DNA of 64,000 bases from Guillardia theta CCMP2712 (Eukaryota > Cryptophyceae > Pyrenomonadales > Geminigeraceae): assembly GCF_000315625.1 (NCBI RefSeq), contig NW_005434668.1:1034981-1098980 (forward strand), written 5' to 3'. The notes under the pieces were generated by a model, which saw nothing but the letters and a program-made list of their open reading frames with translations, ran no database searches and was not told where the DNA came from. The first letter of the stretch is position 1; every line of letters starts with the position of its first letter. The position numbers and the translations under genes are program-made. Below are positions 11,936 through 23,349 of the stretch, piece by piece.

Positions 11936-12618
11936 CTACAACTCTGTCCATCGGCCTTTGGAGCGCAGCATGGTGTAGTTGGATCGTTCCTTCTCGATGA
12001 CCTCTTTCACTTCTTCCTTCAATCTCTCCGCACTGTTTGCAAGCATCATCTCAACTTTCTTAAGTTATCAACCTCTCACCTCTTCGGCATCTCATTGAAC
12101 ATCTTTGCGTACATGTAAACTTTGGCAAGACGAGAGTCAGCCAGCACAGCGTCTGTACCTCGTGCAACCTGCAGAGTGTCAGATGAAGCGCATGCGGAAC
12201 AATCTGGATTTTGTTGATAAAAGACAACAGCATCAAATCATGTTGATGTAATTTCTTGGAATGACATCACAATATCAGTAGTGGTGAGTTGTGATACCTT
12301 GTTCACGTTGAACATTCTCATGTCACCAGGCACGCCTTCTTCCTTGAAAACTTTGGCATACGCCATCGCCTTTTCCATCCGAACCGCCTCTTCGTTATTC
12401 GGATTGCACATCCTTAACTTGATCCGATGCCTCGTCCCATGATGGCAGGACTGCAGAGATGAAGAGCGAACAAAAGACTTGATGCTTGTAAGACAGTCGA
12501 GGTGAAGGTATCCTGCAGACCATCACAGGTTGAAAGAAAACAAAATCGCCTCACCATTAGAGTATGAAGCAGATGAAAGCAGCAGACAAAACACACTCAA
12601 GATCCCCCGCTTCACCAT
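11936..12618 (-). CDS. small secreted or plastid-targeted protein, unknown function
   Basis: Exons 12618-12555, 12512-12298, 12168-12080 and 12032-11936 join with GT-AG borders and consistent phases into a 154-residue protein. The start MVKRGILSVFCLLLSSASYS is a clear signal peptide. A basic Ser/His-rich stretch follows, then a highly charged helical domain (NNEEAVRMEKAMAYAKVFKE, AERLKEEVKEVIEKERSNY) ending RSKGRWTEL-stop. No transmembrane segment follows the leader. The leader plus basic stretch could be a plastid transit region, but there is no Phe at the predicted cleavage site. No family was recognised. It converges with the 3' end of the long plus-strand gene about 195 bp away. Confidence 0.8.
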
Positions 12619-13682
12619 CTCGTTGGGCAAGGCTACTGACGATCAGAGGGCATCCACATTCTGCATCACAATGGTAAAGGATGGATATGACAACAAACGA
12701 AAACTGCAAACGCTCAGCTCCTGATTTCCAAAATTGACTATCTCTACCATCACTACTGGCAGAGATGGACTCGGCTTCTGTAGCACACAAAAACTCGTTT
12801 TCCCCTGAAGCTTTACATTTTAGTCTCACTGATCATCTTATCTGTTACATCTCTGAACCCTCTTCCTCTGACAAAGTCTGCCCTCAAGCAAGTTCCAATT
12901 CCCCTGACCCAGTGTTCTCTTTCAATCGCTGCTTTCCTATCTTACCCCATTCCTCACAGCATACCTCTCCCCTGCTCTGCTAGTCTCTCCTTCTTCCCTC
13001 CTCTCTCTGGGCATCTATCTTTGTGTTCTCATATTCTCTTCTTCTTTTGATAAATCAACATTTCACAATCTTTCTTCTCCTCACAAATCATATCTTGACT
13101 TTTCCATTAGATTCTCCTTGATGCATGAAAATTCTGTTTGATCTCCTCTTATCTCTCCACTTGGCCTCATCTTCTCAGTTCGACATCATCATTATCTGTA
13201 CAAAGTCCCCCATCCCCTCGGTTTGTCTCCGCCATGTTGCACCGTAAGTTTTCTCAGCCTCCACTTCCGCCAAACTACTACAAAAACTCATCCAGTTGAA
13301 TTTATATTGAAGTTGACAAACATATTTTTGAAAAGTGAACTGTAAATTTCATATATTTATTGAAATAATTGAGACAATATACCAATTCCGATAATGAATC
13401 TCCAGTCCCAATTACCACTACCCCTAAATATCCTTAAAAAAGCACCCGTGGATACAACGTACGTACAGGTACCCCGTCAATTATCACAGTATTACCCACC
13501 CTACCCTCAATTCTTCGAGAGCTTCTGCTAAGGCCTACGGGTGGATAGCACATGAAAATTGTGGGGTGGGGTATATCAGAACCAAGGGGTAGTAAACACC
13601 TTGATTGTAAAACTAGGGGTCTTTTAGTTCAATTAAGATATGAAAGGAGGGGGTAGTAAATGCAAACAGAGAAGTCGAACGG
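12619..13682. other. intergenic region, no gene seen
   Basis: About 1 kb between divergent genes. The first half is TC-rich and the second half is AT-rich. From about 13395 to 13640 there are TACCCC/GGGGTA-type words (ACCACTACCCC, TACCCACCC, GGGGTGGGGTA, GGGGGTAGTAAA). No supported gene. Confidence 0.6.
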
Positions 13683-14934
13683 GTGGGTACGCGCATGATG
13701 AGGGCATGGTGGATGATGCTGGCCTGCGCTGCGGTGGCGGCAGGAGGAGGCGACGGAGGAGGAAGGAGCGATGAGACGAGGGCTCAAGACATGCCCAGTA
13801 GGAAGGACCATGATCCCTCCATGAGCACGGAAGCTGAGTTTCGCTGGGCTCAGAGAAAGGACAGGATCCTTATTACGATCGACCTTCAGGTCTAGGCGAC
13901 GGATCTGTAGAGGTATGCTGATGGATGCTAGGGTGTTACGGACGAGAGCTTCTACGTGCACGAAGATGGGACGTTCAAATTTGAGGGAATGGGTTCCTAT
14001 AGGTCTGGCAAACATAACTCCTCCTTGCGTTGCATTGCTTCTCTGCCATGATTGTGATTCGAGAGTTTCTCTCTGCCCTCGATGATGGGAGGATTGAATG
14101 GTAACATCCTTTCCAGAGATCGAAGAGAGCAGAGAGAAAGATATTGGATTGATCTCCATCTTCACAAGGGGTTGAACGCCACAGACAGCTCATGTGGTGG
14201 TCTTTGCAAGGATTGGCGCCTGCACCCAAGAAAGAAGTCATGCAAAGTAAGCTGACGATTGAGAGACGATCTTGTGCTCTTTGCACTGAATTTGTTTCTC
14301 AGACCTCAGAGAACGCGAATCCCTGGGAAACCTGTGTGATCGGTCGTGAACTGTGCTTGCTTCAAACCGCCTCCACGTGACATGTTATCACATCAGACGC
14401 GGAGGTCTACAACGTCACCCACTGCGAGGTCAATGCTCGAGATGTCTCATGCACGCTCATGAAAGCAAAGAGAGAAGCTTACTGGTGATGACGTGCTCCT
14501 GTGCTCCGCCAGCACGAGCTCGGGTCATGTAAACTGAGCAGGCCTCATCTCCTCAAGGGGGGGAAGAAACCCAAGAATATGCATGTCGACTGGTCCAAGG
14601 TATCGACACCCTGAACGCCGACAAGAGCCAGAGGGAACGCTGACGATTCTTGTGCAGTGGCTGGATGAAGACAAGGATGGAGTGCGCTGGAATGATGATG
14701 TAGACCGGTATCGCCTGTTGCCTCGCATCTCCGTTGGGCCCTCAAGGTTGTGAATGTACAGACCCTGGGAATGGTGGAAACATGATGACGAAGAGGATGA
14801 TGAAGAGACTGAGGAAGACATGAGAAGGTGGAGTTTTCCTGCCATTGATGTGTTTTTTTGACATTGAAAATAGAAGGGAGGAACAGAAGAAGCGGTTCAA
14901 GAAAAAGAAGAAGCAGCGTGGTGAGAAGAAATAA
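13683..14934 (+). CDS. CS-domain (p23-like) protein with signal peptide
   Basis: Eight exons: 13683-13889, 13932-14002, 14141-14193, 14397-14484, 14542-14599, 14658-14707, 14762-14827, 14874-14934; all GT-AG with consistent phases, 217 aa. The start gives a signal peptide (RAWWMMLACAAVAA). The p23/CS fold follows: FRWAQRKDRILITIDLQ, ESFYVHEDGTFKFEGMG, a strand YWIDLHLHKGLNATDS, NARDVSCTLMKAKREAYWPH and the diagnostic DWSKWLDEDKD. The tail is acidic and then Lys-rich (KKRFKKKKKQRGEKK). CS domains act as HSP90 co-chaperone or HACD3-type modules; the leader predicts an ER-lumen or secreted location, unusual for p23. Two introns are longer (138 and 203 bp). It converges with the small membrane protein 53 bp downstream. 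Confidence 0.85.
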
Positions 14935-14986
14935 AGCATTTCATCGTAGTTTCGGAGCTCTTCACTGTGTGGGCGCACATGAAAGT

Positions 14987-15610
14987 CTACGGCTGGCTCA
15001 AGAGGCTGCTTAGATTCACATACTTCAGCCCATGAGGAAGAGGCAGCGCAGCATCGAGGAGCGTCTCGCCGCTCTTTGCAACGGACTCAATCTTGACGTG
15101 GGTAGGTACCCACTCCTCACCGCTCATTACAAAGCTGCTCTCCACGATGGCAGCACGGCGACTGCCTTCGATGTACATTCTCGGGCGCCACGTCCGATCG
15201 TGTCCCTTTTGCTGCCGTGAGCCAGAGTAGAACTCGTTGCTCAGGTAGGTCAGCTGCAGGGGGTGGGTGGCATCACCTAGAATCTCAGCGATCTCCGTGG
15301 CACTTTGCAGCCGGTTCGTCAGCTGCAGCAATGCAGAGTCTTTGGCTGTGAGCTCCTGGAAGTAGAGCTTGTCTGGAAGTGAAGGGTCGACTCCGTAGAA
15401 CTGATCTCTCCTCCTCTCCTCCTCGATCTCCTGCTCCATCATCTCCTGGTATTGCTCGGGAAGCATGTAGTACATTACAAGTTCTGTCGCTTGCACTGCC
15501 CAAACCACAAAGCCTTTCTCAACAGGTCAGAATCTACATGGCGCGATCAAGTATTTATCACCGGTTGCTGTTAGAAAATAAAAGACGGAATTCTTCAATA
15601 TTGAATACAT
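14987..15610 (-). CDS. small single-pass membrane protein, unknown function
   Basis: Two exons, 15610-15562 and 15513-14987, separated by a 48-bp GT-AG intron in phase 1, give 191 aa. The N-terminus MYSILKNSVFYFLTATGF runs across the intron into VVWAVQATELVMYYMLPEQY, forming one uncleaved membrane anchor with almost no leader. A charged helix follows (QEMMEQEIEEERRRDQFYGV), then a C-terminal region rich in predicted beta strands (LTYLSNEFYSGS, AIVESSFVMSGEEWVPTHVK). This shape resembles small mitochondrial inner-membrane assembly factors, but no signature was recognised, so the location is a guess. Confidence 0.8.
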
Positions 15611-16670
15611 TCCACCCGACTCACCCCTTGCCTCCTACTGTCTACGTCAGTTTTGATCTCTTATACAACTCTGCAATTAACAAAAGAAGAGACAAGACAC
15701 ACAAGATTGTTAACACGAGGACAACCTGGTGAAGTCTTCGAGCTCCTCTTGTGGCACACAGCTGCGTTATGCTTCTCACCGTGGTGTCCCGACCGTAGGG
15801 TCTACAAACTCGGATTGAAGGCTTGGTTAGGTCGTGAATGAGAACAGAATCACTGTAAGATATCCTTGTTGCATTTGATTCCATGTTCAGCTGTGATTGC
15901 GCAGGATTCAAACTTGACCGACTTGATCTCACATGTCCAAAAATCTTGCCAAAACTTTGCTTTGCATTGAAAATAGCTACAGAAGAATTTAGTGGCAGAA
16001 GAGAAAATTCACCTTCCTCCTTCCCTTCAGAATATCCTCTCTCCTCCCCCTCCTCCCCCTCCCTCCCCATCCCTCCCCCTCCCTCCCCCTCCCTTCCCCT
16101 CCCTCCCCCTCCCTCCCCCTCCCTCACCTCGCCTGGTCGCCATTTTCCACGTGGTAATGGCGCACATAAACCGTTATTACGTTGCGTTGCAGTGTAACTG
16201 TCATAGATGACCTACCCGTGTATACAGAGTCAAATACGTGAACATGAAGGGTAGGTGGTTCCCCTGGTGCCCGTTACAACCGTTACCACGGACCCGTAAC
16301 GGCGAGTGTGCCGGAATGCAAGTTTGACTAGGGAGGAGTAGCGAACAGGTCAGGGAGCGAGGGAAGAAGAAGCGAGCAGGTCGAAGACAGAGAAAGAGGG
16401 AGAGAGGGAGGAGAGGTGATGAGATCCGAGGAGAGGGTGCGACCCTTGCGGAAGGCGATGCACTGAGATAGGACGGATCGGACTCGAAGCCAGGAGGATT
16501 GGAAGCAAGTTCCGAACTTGCTTCTCACACTGACCACTTCATTGCTGCGTCAGGTGTTTGAGGGTCGACATGATACGATCGGATGTGTGTAGATGATGGA
16601 GATCGCTGAGCTACAACTCCCAACGCTCACGGCAACGATCAACTAAGAAGAGGGTGTCAAGTCACTGCCA
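15611..16670. other. intergenic region with CCCTCC repeat
   Basis: Contains a CCCTCC/CCCCTC-rich simple repeat at about 16040-16125, a short GGGTAGGTGG/CGTTACC region at about 16200-16300, and a GA-rich segment at 16330-16430. No supported gene was found; open frames here depend on the repeat. Confidence 0.6.
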
Positions 16671-19600
16671 ATGGCGCCGGGCATACTTCAGCTCGTTCTA
16701 ATCGCGGCGTTGTACTCCGTAGATCCATGGGCAGTTCACTGTCAGGTGAGAATTCTCTGCGAGTCCTGCCCTAGCAGCTAACTGATGTGGTTCAGACGCT
16801 GCAAACATACTGCAGAGACGTAGAATACACTTCAACGATCGTTTGTCCGACTTATCGCACGAAAGTGTGCCTGAGCTCCCTGACGGTGCCGCCTGTCGAT
16901 GTGATACAACAGATTCCGCAGAAGTCTCTAGATCTCAGCACTTGTTACTCTGTAGCTGCGAGCATGTGCAGTCAGATCGGCTCGACCTTCACCACATACG
17001 TCTCCGACTGCAAACTTTGGGGTTGCTATGGCAGCCCTGCCCAATGCGAGGTTGACAGCGATTGTACCAAAGAAGCTCAGAATGCAATTCAAGTGAATTT
17101 CTTGAACTGCGCATGGGACCTCAACCAAGTTCAGCGCGGGTGTGATGTTGTTCCTGCTTCATGGCTGGCACAACACAACACCCAGTGCCTGTCCAACGAC
17201 GTCGCGCCAGTGATCAAGAAAGATACTTTTTCTCATGCTTCCGACTTCCTCTCCTTCACCTCGAAGCTGAGGGATGGAGTCCCTCTGTATGACAAGCACG
17301 TGGAGGCCGTTGACACCAAGGCAGGCATACTCGATCTGATTTTACAGGACAGAATCGGCAATCTTAATGCAAGGTGGAAGGGCAGTGGATACGCAGACAA
17401 GCTTGTTCAGGTATGACTTGTTTTTTTCTTGATGCAGATCACTCGGTACGCAGCTCTGAACTGATTGCAGGGAGTGACAGTTTGCTTCATTGTGGGTTGC
17501 AGTATTGCTGCTGCTACGATCTTGTTACACACGCTCGCCTCACCCTTCCTCTTCTGCTTTCGACGGGCAACAGAGCACCGGCCTGACAGGATGCTAATCT
17601 TGCAGATCGCTACCTTGATCGTTTTCATTCTTCCCGTCACCAGCTTCACCGTGATAGGCTGCATTTCTTGTTCCAAGTCGCTGGACGAATACTCCACTAG
17701 AGCGAATTCGTTCTTGAAAGTCTTCAACACATTGATAAGGTGCTTCTGAGAGCTTTCTTCACTCAACAGTGCCTGTGCTAACCATGTTTGCAGTTATGGT
17801 TTCTACTTCAACACAACTATCGACACGGTCCTCGGCAGTCAAAACAGCAATGGGCTGTTGTATGACACGCTCTTGAGTTCATCGTCGATCTTTGCAGACT
17901 CTTACCTGATCTCCAAGTATCGACAAGACCTTTCCACTGACCTCAACAACATTTACTTGAAACTTGATGCCTGGTCGAGCATCAACATCTCCAGTGCTGT
18001 CACCATCAATCCGCTGAAAGAGGGGGTCAAGACTTTCAATGCTACTCTGATGGGACGGACAATCCCTTCCTTCCAGTTGAACAGACCCATCACAGCTGTA
18101 GTCAAGGTCATTGCGAGACAACCGCTGTTGAAGGCGATCTACATCTTACAAGCAGCAAACTCTACTCTCACAAAGTATGGCGACGGGTACGCGACAGACG
18201 TGAAGCCATACGTCAAGAAGCTCAATCAAATCTTCATGATAACCATCCTCGGACTATTCATCCTCACCTTCTTTACAAACGCTCTGCTCCCCTTTATCAA
18301 TCTCTTCCTGGGCAGCAAGGCCAAGCATATCTGGGTGTACTGCGTGAGTGTTGTGCTCGCAAGTCTCTACTGGATTTCCCTGGGGTCGCTCTATCCCGTC
18401 GCCGAGCTCCTCGGCTCCTTCTGCGACCTTCTCCCCAGCGTCTCTCCGGAGAAGGGCGTCACGCTCCTGACGGCTGCCTTCGGCGCTGTGTACGCTCCTA
18501 CCTCAACCAAGTTGTTCTCCTCATGCCTGGGATCGACCAACGCGTACGGGTCGAGCATGTTTCAAGTCTTGGATGTGAACGAGACGGCGGTGAACCAATC
18601 CTTCGATCCCTTTCGCCTTCGAAATCAAGTCTCTTGTTCTTGTGTGCTTGTCTCATCTGCTCTGACGCTCTCTCAGGTCGACATCGCAGCTATTCAAACT
18701 CTCATCTCTGACTCGAAGGCCGGCATCTTCAACGCCAGCAGCGAACTGAATCTCCTCTACAACGAACTGTCCCTGAGCAATGCAAACGGCTCTGAGTGTG
18801 CTGACATCACTGTTGCTCGTTGCATATCAGAAGCAGCCACTTGTCAGTCCTCAGGTTTCCCGCAAGGCGATCTCGCTATCAGCTCGTCAAACTATCAGTG
18901 CGACACTTGCTCGCCATGCGCCGGAAGCTGCAAGACAGTCTGCATGTGCTGTCAGACACTGATGATCCTTGACGAGGCCAAACTGATTGTGGCTAAAGCA
19001 ATCAATGACTTGGCTCTCCTCAACACCTCCATCCTGCAGCTCCAGAAAAACGTCTCGATCCAGTCAGACGCGTCTAAGCCAGGTTGATCTCGTTCCATGT
19101 CAAGCTAACCGACGACTGACGGACGTTTGTCAGGCTCACTTGAGAACAAACTTGACCTGCTGAGAAAGAGGGTGCTGGACTTGAACGTGAGCTGCGTGGA
19201 CGGAGTCTTTGGGGTTAGAGATGACTACCTCAGCTTCGTCAGCCTCGTCTGCACCGGCTTTCTGTCCGACTACGATATGGTTTGGCTCTGTTGCGCCTTG
19301 TTCGCAGTCTTGCTCCAATGGATGCCTTTGTTCATGTGGAAGGCCCACGAGTGGAAACAGAAGGACAAGAAGCTCGCAACTGATCCCGACGGCTCCTCCC
19401 AGCCGCAGACTCCTCGGTCCATGGAGCCAAACCCACTGCAAGTCGCCCTCTATCCTCGACGGTCGGACAGCTTCAGCAAGGGAGGGCTCAATCCTCCTAC
19501 CCCACCGAGGCTCATGTTGCCCTACTACAGCGAGAGCTATGCTCCCATGGATCGCACGAGCATGGACCAGCAGCGCTCGAACTCCTTCGACTATCCTCCC

Positions 19601-19853
19601 GGCTTCGAGACGATCTACCCAACCCAGATGTACCCGGAGTCTCCGAGGTACTACGACTCGTTCGACCGGTTCGATCAGAGGCATCGCAACCAGTTCCCGT
19701 CAGGAGCATATACCGTGAGCCTCCTCTCTTCTCCTGCCTCGCTGACCTCTCGAATGACAGATGGAGCCGCCCTCGACCACCACCGCTCAGTTCGTCGCCT
19801 TGAACCCTGAATCGTCATCCTACTGGAACGGCCCGGACACAGCCATGACGTGA
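16671..19853 (+). CDS. pentaspan membrane protein, prominin/Tweety-like architecture
   Basis: Exons 16671-16745, 16796-17410, 17471-17739, 17794-19082, 19134-19714, 19761-19853, GT-AG with consistent phases, about 973 aa. A signal peptide (APGILQLVLIAALYS) is followed by a Cys-rich extracellular region of about 200 residues. TM1 (CFIVGCSIAAATILLHTLA) and TM2 (LILQIATLIVFILPVTSF) precede a first large loop with NNT/NIS-type glycosylation sites. TM3 (FMITILGLFILTFFTNAL) and TM4 (WVYCVSVVLASLYWISLG) precede a second large Cys-rich loop; TM5 (MVWLCCALFAVLLQWMP) precedes a cytoplasmic Tyr/Pro/Ser-rich tail. This five-TM, two-large-loop layout is that of prominins; Tweety channels are similar. Assignment is by topology only. 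A 48-bp segment at 18630-18677 has GT-AG ends and is in frame, so it may be spliced or retained. Confidence 0.85.
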
Positions 19854-19912
19854 CCGTCTGTTGTTTGAAGAGGAGAAAATGTCTAACTATCAATAAGAAT
19901 GATTCCTTGCCA

Positions 19913-21616
19913 TCATTCCTTGCCATCTCCTGCGCTCGACCGGTCTGAACTCAGCACGTCGTTCTCCACATTATCGTGAGGAAATTGTGATCTTTTCTGC
20001 GCTCCTGTCCCAAACAAGACCTCGAAGACATCACTGGCAAACTGAGGGTTGCTGATGTACACGCTCGATGGTTCTTGTGCAAACTCCACGAACAGACTGC
20101 ACGCCCACATCTCCGCGCATTCCAGCGCCCAGTTTCCGGCTGCGATCCCGGTGATGAAGCAGAACCATCCGATGCGCTCAGCCACCAGGAAGGGATACCC
20201 TGATATCTGAACGAGAAGTGTGCCAGCGATGCTGCACGCCGTGCCGAGGAAGAGGAGGTTCATGATGCGAACCCCGAACAAGAGGTCGCTGTTCACCACA
20301 TCCTTCATCCCGGTCCTATCGAACAGATCCCACAGCTCCCGCGACTTGCGCACGAAGTTCTTCCTCTCGCCCTCATCGAAAGTCAAGCCAAAGAAGTTTG
20401 AAAACTTTGAGATCGGGTGAGTGAAGAAGGAGAGCAACGATCCGAGATGATACCGCATGCCTGAGCGGTGAAGATGCTGAGAAAACAGAAAGAGAGCTCA
20501 AAAATGCCTTCACCTGATCTCACTCTACTCGAGCGACGAAAGGCCTCAGTGAAGCTGTTCAATATTTGAGAAATGATCAATACTTGAGAAGACATGAGGA
20601 TTGAAGGAATCTTCTGCCTAAAATACAGCTTCTCTTGGTAGTCAGACAGCAAAACTACATCCGATCGCTTCCTCGCAGCTTCGGATAGCTTTGAAGATAT
20701 GCTCCAAATGCTGATCCAAAGAGAAGACTTGATCTGGAGTCCAGTGAATTTGTCGTCACTAGATAAACAAATTTCTTACCGTCATGGTAACACTGTACAA
20801 GTTATACAACAGGAAAGTTTTGGCTACCCACAGGGAGGGACTGCCGAAAGACACGTAGTTTCCACCTCCTGTCGACCATCGAGGGAAGGGATTCGAGCTC
20901 TGGGTCACGTTGGAGCTCGGGGAGACATCTTCGACCTCGACGAGGTTGATGTAGCACAACGACCACAGCACGATGTACATGAGAAGCACCAGCGCATGAG
21001 CACAGGCTCGCACAAAGATGCTCCGTACTTTGAGAAGAGATTCAGCGCCGGCAGAGAAAGTGGAGTCGGCGAACTTGAGCCTGCGGTAGACGAGGAGCAA
21101 GTAGAGGACTCCAGAGGCTGCAGTCTCGAGGTACTGAAACGCCTGAGAAAAGTTGTTGTGCAAGGGCCCATACAAGAGAGCACTCCACACTCCCGCTCCT
21201 ATCATAGCGGCGACGGATATCAGCAGCCCTGAGCTCGGACGAAGCAGAAACCTGATGTACTTGTTTGCTTGCAACGGGATGCAGAGGATGCCGAAGACTG
21301 AGACGCAAGCAGCCGTGAAGGAGGGGATGAGAGCGAGCTGGATGGGAGGCTGGGAGTAATTATGGTAGAGCCCAGTGAGAAGGAGAAAGGCAAAGATCAT
21401 GTAATGCAAGGCCACCATGAGCATACACCAGAAGGAGCTGCCAGACAGCGACAGCGGCTTGTCGATGTACACAACCCTCTTGACACGTGCTCGACGCCTC
21501 ACGAGCAAGGGAGCCTTGTTGGCCTCCCCTGGTGAAACCAGAAACGCTTCACTCCTCGGCTGAAAGGTCTTCGACCCGGCTTCCTGCTGTGGCTCGATCT
21601 CCTCCATCTTATGCAC
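19913..21616 (-). CDS. polytopic membrane protein, unknown family
   Basis: Three exons, 21616-20780, 20688-20524 and 20476-19913, all joined in phase 0, give 521 aa. The N-terminal 70 residues are soluble and basic (VRRRARVKRVVYIDK). About six hydrophobic segments follow: LMVALHYMIFAFLLLTGLY, ALIPSFTAACVSVFGILCI, SGLLISVAAMIGAGVWSALL, a weaker one near ASGVLYLLLVY, ACAHALVLLMYIVLWSLCY, and one near LWVAKTFLLYNLYSV. The middle exon encodes a cytosolic stretch, and the last exon adds two more helices (LLFLGTACSIAGTLLVQISG, WFCFITGIAAGNWALECAEM) and an acidic/Ser tail. The first acceptor (20689-20690) was chosen to keep the frame, and a nearby alternative exists. It converges with the pentaspan gene only 59 bp away. 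Confidence 0.75.
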
Positions 21617-23349
21617 ACTTGCTGCCTTGCTGCCTCACCTTGCTCCTGCTACATTCAGACAGCATCTTCTCCTCCATCTCCGCACCAGCTTTCAAGAGCC
21701 ATGTCGGTCTGCTACATGGTTGCTGCATACCGTACCGGGCCTATGATGACGAGGGCAGCATCTCATGACTACAGTCCATTGCTAGTCTCATCCAGAGCCC
21801 CGGGGGCACCATTGGCCCGCGGGCCAATGTACTTTGGCCCCGGTGGGCCTCAGTGGCCGGAGCCTCGGAGCTGATTTCAACTGCCGGCTAGTGACTACCG
21901 CACGACTGAACGGGGCCCCGCCGGGCCCGGGCCGGCACCACTCAGTGAGCCTTTGGGCGCAGCGGCCAAGCGATGCATAACGCAAAAGTTGGACATCACA
22001 TCGCTTCACTGCGGATTGATATAAAATAGAAGTCTTTTGGTTGCCCAGTACGTAAATCAGAAGCTGCGTTTCACGCGTGGCCACAAAGTCTCCAGGACTG
22101 ATACTGCAGCAGTAATAATAATAATTTACGAAAATAAAAAAGTAAACGATGGTGAAGTTGATACTCCATTCTTTCCTCAACTTGGCAGTACGGTGCGCCG
22201 GCCCGAGGCTGACTCGGTGTTCACCGGTAGTATCATGGCATGGGGGCGCACCGTGCCTGCTTTTCAACACCGATCATTTTTCCTTTTCCCCCACAAGAAT
22301 GGACGAACTCGGAATACATACCTGCAAAGGACTCCAGAGGGAGACCGTGGGCGGTCCTCACCGGGAGGTCCCCCGAGGGAGGGGTCAGGGTGCCAGCCTG
22401 TCAGGGAAGGGGCCCGGGGGCGAGCGGAAAGCATGAGTGATGGATCGAGTAGGAATGATATACTGGACAGCATCGTGTTTCTCGGGCACTGTCTAGACTT
22501 GACACTGGGACCCACCTGCAAGGTGGACTGAAGGGATGCCGGGTGGCTGGGTATCACAGGTACGTAATCAACTTCGCGAGCATCCAAGTTTCATCCGATG
22601 TTAGGACTGACTGACTGAATTGGGTACCTGACCTTGGTTGAATTTTTAATTTTTCTGTAGGGAATTCACAATTAGAGTAAAGGAGACCCTAAATCTTGCC
22701 GTAAAAGGTCGCAGGGTCATGGCCTCTCGCAGTCACGGTCTTGAAGGGCCTCGAGTGAGGGGATGGAGAGGGGAGATGAAAACCAGCCGGTGAGGCCCAC
22801 AGATTGGTCATATTTTGGCCACTTCTACCAAATCTTTCGTCTAAGGTTCAAGTAAACAGATCAAGTTTGAAATTAATCATTTTTGTATTGGAGCTATAGT
22901 CGTGATAAGACCCAGGTACTAGGATACCCGTGTAGAGGTGCCTAGGATGTGCCTGAGGGCTCAACGATTCTCTGGGTTAACATCAGAGCAGCCGTAAGCT
23001 TGCAACTCTCCTCGGTTACCGTTAGGGACATGACCCCTCCTTTGACCCTACTATAACCGGTACTACATGAAAGGTTGCAAACATTTTCCCCACCTCGAAA
23101 ATATCCTTACCGGTAGGAACCCCACCCCCACCCTCTCGATACTCCTTTGATGTACTTCATCACCTACCCCTTGTGATCTACCCCACCCACTCTGTTGTAT
23201 TTTTCTCCATCACCCCTCCCCTGTAAATTGACTACCCTGTAAAAAATGAATCCCCTTTGCTGAGAGACAGCGTGGGTGGGGTGGGTAGGGCTATCAGGAG
23301 ATATATAAACAGGGGAGAGGGCAGGAGGGACGAGGAAGGGACCAGCGGC
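21617..23349. other. intergenic region: GC-rich islands and GGGGTA-type tracts
   Basis: Contains GC-rich islands at about 21795-21965 and 22190-22440 with GGGCCCGGGCC-type words, then AT-richer sequence, then TACCCC/GGGGTA-type words at about 23040-23300 (CCCCACCCCCACCC, CTACCCC, GGGTGGGGTGGGTAGGG). No gene was supported. The right edge is the promoter of the urea transporter. Confidence 0.6.
23302..23308 (+). promoter_or_regulatory. TATA box of the urea transporter gene
   Basis: TATATAA located 48 bp before the proposed ATG (23350) of the transporter, in otherwise G-rich sequence. Spacing implies a very short 5' untranslated region. Confidence 0.6.

Noticed and set aside
22037-22531. 164-residue frame in the GC-rich region before DUR3
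   Set aside because: Composition follows the GC island, and no domain or leader is visible.
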